Assembly (NCBI GenBank): GCA_937136395.1
Contig: CAKZOI010000047.1
Span: forward strand, 1 to 64,000
From: an uncultured Opitutia bacterium
GTDB lineage: Bacteria; Verrucomicrobiota; Verrucomicrobiia; Opitutales; Coraliomargaritaceae
DNA: 64,000 nucleotides
Direction: 5' to 3'
Numbering within the stretch: position 1 is the stretch's first letter; every line of letters begins with the position of its first letter. The translations under genes and the position numbers were made by a program. The notes under the pieces are model-generated. The model saw only the letters and a program-made list of their open reading frames with translations, did no database searches and had not been told where the DNA came from. This document shows positions 62,828 through 64,000 of this stretch, piece after piece.

Positions 62828-63488
62828 GGGGTGATATAGTATAGTTGTAGGTTTCGGTAACACGCTTAGCGTCGTTACCATGATAGATTTGTCCATTGAG
62901 CATAATGCTCTTACCTAAGAAATTGTAAAACAAACGACCGTCAGCTAATCCCTTAGAAAGCTCAATGACGACATCTGGTTCTGGCAATGAATCGACCTTA
63001 GGTATCAGCTTTTCTATAGCGAGCTGACTCGCAGGACTAAAATGAACCTCAAAGCGCATAACAGGGCCAAGTGCATCGGGATCGGATGCCTCGGATGCAC
63101 GGTAATAGCCAACGATACGCTCCGTCTCATTTTTCGAGGAGTCGGAATTATAAGTGAACACAAGTAGATCGCCAGAGGTTCCATCTAGCTGACGGTCGTT
63201 CGGTGCATCCCGAGCGTCATTGGCGATCGATTCATAGATAAAAAAGTCGTTTGACTGTTTACCGACTCGCGTCAACTCCGAGGTCAATTGCCTGATGTCG
63301 CGGTTAATTCGATTTCGTTGCTCATTCACATAGCCCATTTTTAAAAATTGAATATAAAATGATAAGACTCCCGTAACGAGTAGCAGAGAGATCGACATCA
63401 CGACCATTATCTCAACAAGCGTGAGGCCATCTTTAGATGATTTTTGGTTCGAACTTAGTAGCGTCAGTTCTTTTTCAGGTGTGCGCAT
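62820..63488 (-). CDS. PilW-like prepilin, module 2
   Basis: The 222-residue protein has a prepilin N-terminus SSKDGLTLVEIMVVMSISLL with the Glu at the fifth position after the Gly. The rest is beta-rich with many Asp and Ser, typical of PilW/GspJ. It is the middle gene of the second module and begins four bases after the upstream gene ends. Confidence 0.8.
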   Translation of the reverse strand: MRTPEKELTLLSSNQKSSKDGLTLVEIMVVMSISLLLVTGVLSFYIQFLKMGYVNEQRNRINRDIRQLTSELTRVGKQSNDFFIYESIANDARDAPNDRQLDGTSGDLLVFTYNSDSSKNETERIVGYYRASEASDPDALGPVMRFEVHFSPASQLAIEKLIPKVDSLPEPDVVIELSKGLADGRLFYNFLGKSIMLNGQIYHGNDAKRVTETYNYTISPRG

Positions 63489-63492
63489 GAAT

Positions 63493-64000
63493 CTAATACT
63501 CCGTGATATCGGTTTTAACGAACTTGAGGGTTTCTTTGTTCATTTTTGAAAAGCCAGCCATCACCAACTCCCATTCAAATTCTAAGGTAATCTCGATCAC
63601 TTTAAGTTCATCGTTTTCCTTAGTTAAATCGCGACCTTTTGGCGTGATCCACATTTTCATAACTCTCTCTTTAAGTGTCCCATCTTTCTGCTTCTGAACA
63701 TCGATAACGATTTCCTTCAGCATACGCTCATTAAACACCAGATAATCATCGATTTCCGACGTGCCACTCGCACCAAAACTTAAGCTTTTGGTCGGTATCT
63801 CAAATAGCGCAGGATCCCTAAGTGCGTTATCAATAACGATGTAAGGGATACTTTTGATTTGTTCACTAAAGCCTTGAGCCACTGTGAAAGCAGTGTTCCG
63901 GTATACATTCGAGTAAGCAATTCGACCTGTCTGTAGGGTAGCCGAAGCGACCCCAACCGATACTAATGCAAACACTAATGTGCCGATCATTACTTCGATC
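63493..64000 (-). CDS. PilV-like prepilin, module 2 (partial)
   Basis: The minus-strand frame runs off the right edge. The last visible upstream codons read IEVMIGTLVFALVSVGV, which is the prepilin helix beginning with the family Glu-Val, so the Phe-Thr-Leu part lies beyond the window. The 165 or more residues seen include a beta-rich tail. It is the first gene of the second PilV-PilW-PilX module. Confidence 0.75.
   Translation of the reverse strand, partial: IEVMIGTLVFALVSVGVASATLQTGRIAYSNVYRNTAFTVAQGFSEQIKSIPYIVIDNALRDPALFEIPTKSLSFGASGTSEIDDYLVFNERMLKEIVIDVQKQKDGTLKERVMKMWITPKGRDLTKENDELKVIEITLEFEWELVMAGFSKMNKETLKFVKTDITEY

Overview
The window looks like a chromosomal segment of a marine-type Verrucomicrobiota, probably class Opitutae. 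This is an inference from gene content: a secreted sulfatase, Mla-type lipid transport with a STAS-fused permease, Zn-free L33, RpoN behind a Ser/Thr kinase, LPS heptose genes, PilV/PilW/PilX-like pseudopilin sets, and many dispersed hairpin-ended repeats. No 16S or other taxonomic marker is present, so the rank is uncertain.

Bases 1-3240 are the right end of an accessory element. They hold small proteins (two overlapping sigma region-4-like HTH proteins, a Cys-rich zinc-ribbon protein, an RNase H-fold nuclease, unknowns), a fossil tyrosine-recombinase C-terminus, and the last 23 bases of a tmRNA-like gene followed by that gene's terminator. This is the layout expected where an island has entered ssrA. 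Bases 3329-26619 are core chromosome: methyltransferase, Mrp ATPase, L33, class I fumarase, A-type Fe-S carrier, kinase-rpoN pair, class II aldolase, dnaK-groES-groEL, DEAD-box helicase, tRNA-His, an Mla operon, HAD and inositol-phosphatase-type enzymes, a secreted nuclease/HhH fusion and PPK2. Bases 26631-31490 hold MoaE, a MOSC protein and a damaged ADP-heptose cluster: a WaaG-like::HldD chimera, a frameshifted adenylyltransferase, intact gmhA and the heptose kinase, then a MenH-like hydrolase.

Bases 31507-46379 carry argH, a sulfatase, a YyaL-type thioredoxin-fold protein, a DNA ligase that has lost its zinc finger, a frameshifted DUF3592 gene followed by a beta-sandwich protein and a P-loop ATPase, tsaD, a C-terminal processing protease, a MidA-type methyltransferase and rpmB. 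Bases 46380-54030 are hrpA (with an in-frame palindromic repeat), nadA and an MFS transporter set between copies of an 84-bp repeat. Bases 54034-57195 hold a GT2, an Agl23-like membrane protein and ApbE. The right end has two three-gene pseudopilin operons on the minus strand with exonuclease III between them on the plus strand.

The strongest unexplained signals are the tmRNA attachment scar with its mini-sigma pair, the GT::HldD fusion, the family of repeats whose ends share one design (7-bp constant, about 16-bp hairpin, CCG) but differ in hairpin sequence, the Cys-less ligase, and the paired pseudopilin modules. Several genes carry single-base frameshifts, mostly at or near homopolymers, so indel errors in the sequence must be excluded before these genes are called dead.
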